DNA from: Candidatus Rokubacteria bacterium 13_1_40CM_68_15
GTDB taxonomy: Bacteria; Methylomirabilota; Methylomirabilia; Rokubacteriales; CSP1-6
DNA length: 36,150 nucleotides
Direction of reading: 5' to 3'
NCBI GenBank assembly: GCA_001917585.1
Contig: MNEG01000103.1
Location: forward strand, 1-36,150
Position numbers and translations under genes: made by a program. Shown in pieces: positions 34,897 to 36,150 of this stretch (position 1 is its first letter; every line of letters begins with the position of its first letter). A model generated the notes under the pieces. That model was not told the DNA's origin, made no database searches, and saw only the letters and a list, made by a program, of their open reading frames with translations.

Positions 34897-34912
34897 GTAA
34901 ACGTTTACTATA
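34897..34912 (-). promoter_or_regulatory. -10 box plus operator-like palindrome upstream of rpsU
   Basis: On the minus strand TATAGT (34912-34907) forms a -10 box and runs directly into the perfect 12-bp palindrome GTAAACGTTTAC (34897-34908), which would cover the transcription start. The AAACGTTT core resembles operators of LacI/PurR-family repressors. This AT-rich spot is rare in the window. No matching -35 hexamer was found. The sequence lies between divergent rpsU and the antiporter gene, so it could act on either. Confidence 0.5.
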
Positions 34913-34956
34913 TACCATCGCGAGCGCCGGTCCGCTACCGTTAGACTTGCCCGGGC

Positions 34957-36150
34957 ATGCCGTCGCCACCGCCACTCTATACAGTCATCCCCTTCGTGGC
35001 GATGCTCCTGGCCATCGCGCTCGGTCCCCTGGCGGCTCCGCGCTGGTGGGAGGCCAACCGGCACAAGCTCATCGTGGTGATCGCCCTGGGGCTGCCCATC
35101 CTGGCGTTCTATCTGGTCCGCCAGCCCACCGCGCTGGCCGGCACGGCGGAGGAGTACGTCTCCTTCATCGTCCTGCTCGCAGGGCTCTACGCGATCTCGG
35201 GGGGCATCCTGCTCCGCGGCGATCTCGAGGCGACGCCCGTGACGAACACCGCGTTCCTCGCGCTGGGGGCTGCGCTCGCCTCGTTCATCGGCACGACCGG
35301 CGCGTCCCTGCTGCTGATCCGTCCGCTGCTCCAGACCAACCGCGAGCGCCAGCGGGTAAAGCACACGGTGATCTTCTTCATCTTCCTGGTCTCGAACGTC
35401 GGTGGCCTGCTGACTCCACTCGGGGATCCGCCGCTATTTCTCGGGTACCTCCAGGGTGTGCCGTTCACGTGGACCTTCCGGTTGTGGCTGCCCTGGTCGA
35501 CGATGGTCAGCACGTTGCTGGTGATCTATTTCATCTGGGATTCGATGCAGTATGCGCGCGAGTCGATCCGGGCGTTGCGGCGCGATCGTCTGCAGATCGA
35601 GCCGCTGCGCGTGCGCGGAGCCGGTAACGTCGTCCTGCTCGCCGGGGTCGTCGCGGCCGTCGCGTTGCTCCGCGCGCCGGTACGCGAAGCCGTCATCGTC
35701 GCCCTCGCGGGTGTGTCCCTGTGGCGGACGCCGCGTCACATCCGGAGTGCCAACGGGTTCACCGCCTCCCCCATGGTCGAGGTCGCGGTGCTCTTTTTCG
35801 GGATCTTCCTCACGATGATCCCGGCCCTCGAGCTCCTGCGTCTGCGGGGACACGAGCTCGGCGTCCGTGAGCCGTGGCAGTTCTTCTGGGCCTCCGGTCT
35901 CCTGTCCTCGTTCCTCGACAATGCTCCGACGTATCTGGCGTTCGTCGCGCTCGCGCAAGGGCTGCAGCTGACGAACGAGGTGATCGGGATGCCTCACGCA
36001 ATTCTGGCCGCGATCAGCGTCGGATCGGTGGTCATGGGCGCCAACAGCTACATCGGTAATGCCCCCAACTTCATGGTCAAGGCCATCGCCGAAGAGGCCG
36101 GCATCCGCATGCCAGGCTTCGTTGGCTACATGGCCTATTGTGCCGGCATC
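34957..36150 (+). CDS. Sodium:proton antiporter / CitMHS-type ion transporter, 3' end cut by window
   Basis: The frame stays open from the ATG at 34957 to the window edge, 398 codons. The protein is strongly hydrophobic with about ten membrane helices visible. Motifs of the ion-transporter superfamily are present: FIGTTGASLLLIRPLL, SNVGGLLTPLGDPPLFLGYL and, in the second half, SSFLDNAPTYLAFVALAQ and MGANSYIGNAPNFMVKAIAE. These paired inverted repeats are typical of NhaD and of the putative citrate transporter CitMHS_2 group. The most likely role is Na+/H+ exchange in the inner membrane; anion transport is an alternative. It is divergent from rpsU and no strong ribosome site precedes the ATG. 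An estimated few tens of codons are missing. Confidence 0.88.
   Translation, partial: MPSPPPLYTVIPFVAMLLAIALGPLAAPRWWEANRHKLIVVIALGLPILAFYLVRQPTALAGTAEEYVSFIVLLAGLYAISGGILLRGDLEATPVTNTAFLALGAALASFIGTTGASLLLIRPLLQTNRERQRVKHTVIFFIFLVSNVGGLLTPLGDPPLFLGYLQGVPFTWTFRLWLPWSTMVSTLLVIYFIWDSMQYARESIRALRRDRLQIEPLRVRGAGNVVLLAGVVAAVALLRAPVREAVIVALAGVSLWRTPRHIRSANGFTASPMVEVAVLFFGIFLTMIPALELLRLRGHELGVREPWQFFWASGLLSSFLDNAPTYLAFVALAQGLQLTNEVIGMPHAILAAISVGSVVMGANSYIGNAPNFMVKAIAEEAGIRMPGFVGYMAYCAGI

Overview
The window is very GC-rich, densely coding DNA from a Gram-negative-type bacterium. Many genes overlap by ATGA or TGATG junctions and GTG starts are common. The gene content suggests an uncultured soil or sediment lineage, and I think of Candidatus Rokubacteria or its Methylomirabilota relatives. 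It combines TRAP transporters, TauD-type dioxygenases, hydantoinases, amidohydrolases and CoA-transferases with a vertically inherited information-processing block. This placement rests on gene content and style only; no 16S gene is present.

Layout. Positions 1-3960 (+): an ornithine cyclodeaminase-like enzyme cut by the window edge, followed by a tightly coupled trio of ChrA chromate transporter, YncE-like beta-propeller without a signal peptide, and CDF metal exporter. Positions 4037-8546: a cyclase-family protein (+) converges on a TauD dioxygenase and a TRAP-type solute receptor lacking a signal peptide (-); a luciferase-like flavin enzyme (+) is followed by an internally deleted ABC substrate-binding protein. 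Positions 8571-13889: two small secreted proteins, an SDR whose catalytic Ser and Tyr are replaced, a frameshifted alpha/beta hydrolase, an amidohydrolase with a good promoter, two small membrane proteins, and a second TauD-type protein in which the first iron-ligand His is Tyr.

Positions 14079-26005 (+) form the main accessory unit. Nine co-directional genes encode an allantoinase/dihydropyrimidinase-like amidohydrolase, the TRAP parts DctQ, DctM and DctP, ATP-dependent hydantoinase/oxoprolinase subunits HyuA and HyuB, an NHL-type propeller, a ThDP enzyme of the 2-hydroxyacyl-CoA lyase/oxalyl-CoA decarboxylase type (broken by two frameshifts), and a formyl-CoA:oxalate CoA-transferase-like protein. 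Together they read as uptake of a small anionic cyclic amide or ureide, ring opening, and CoA-dependent disposal of the acid product. The substrate is not determined.

Positions 26072-34912 (-) are housekeeping. In transcription order they are rpsU, mutS2, dnaG, rpoD, a tRNA with anticodon CAT, a coiled-coil zinc-ribbon protein, rnhA and rnpB. This is a macromolecular-synthesis operon with mutS2 inserted between rpsU and dnaG. All protein genes here are intact, whereas the accessory half carries four frameshifts, one large internal deletion and several lost catalytic residues. A divergent CitMHS/NhaD-type antiporter gene (+) runs off the right edge.

No insertion sequences, CRISPR array, integrase, rRNA or phage genes were seen.
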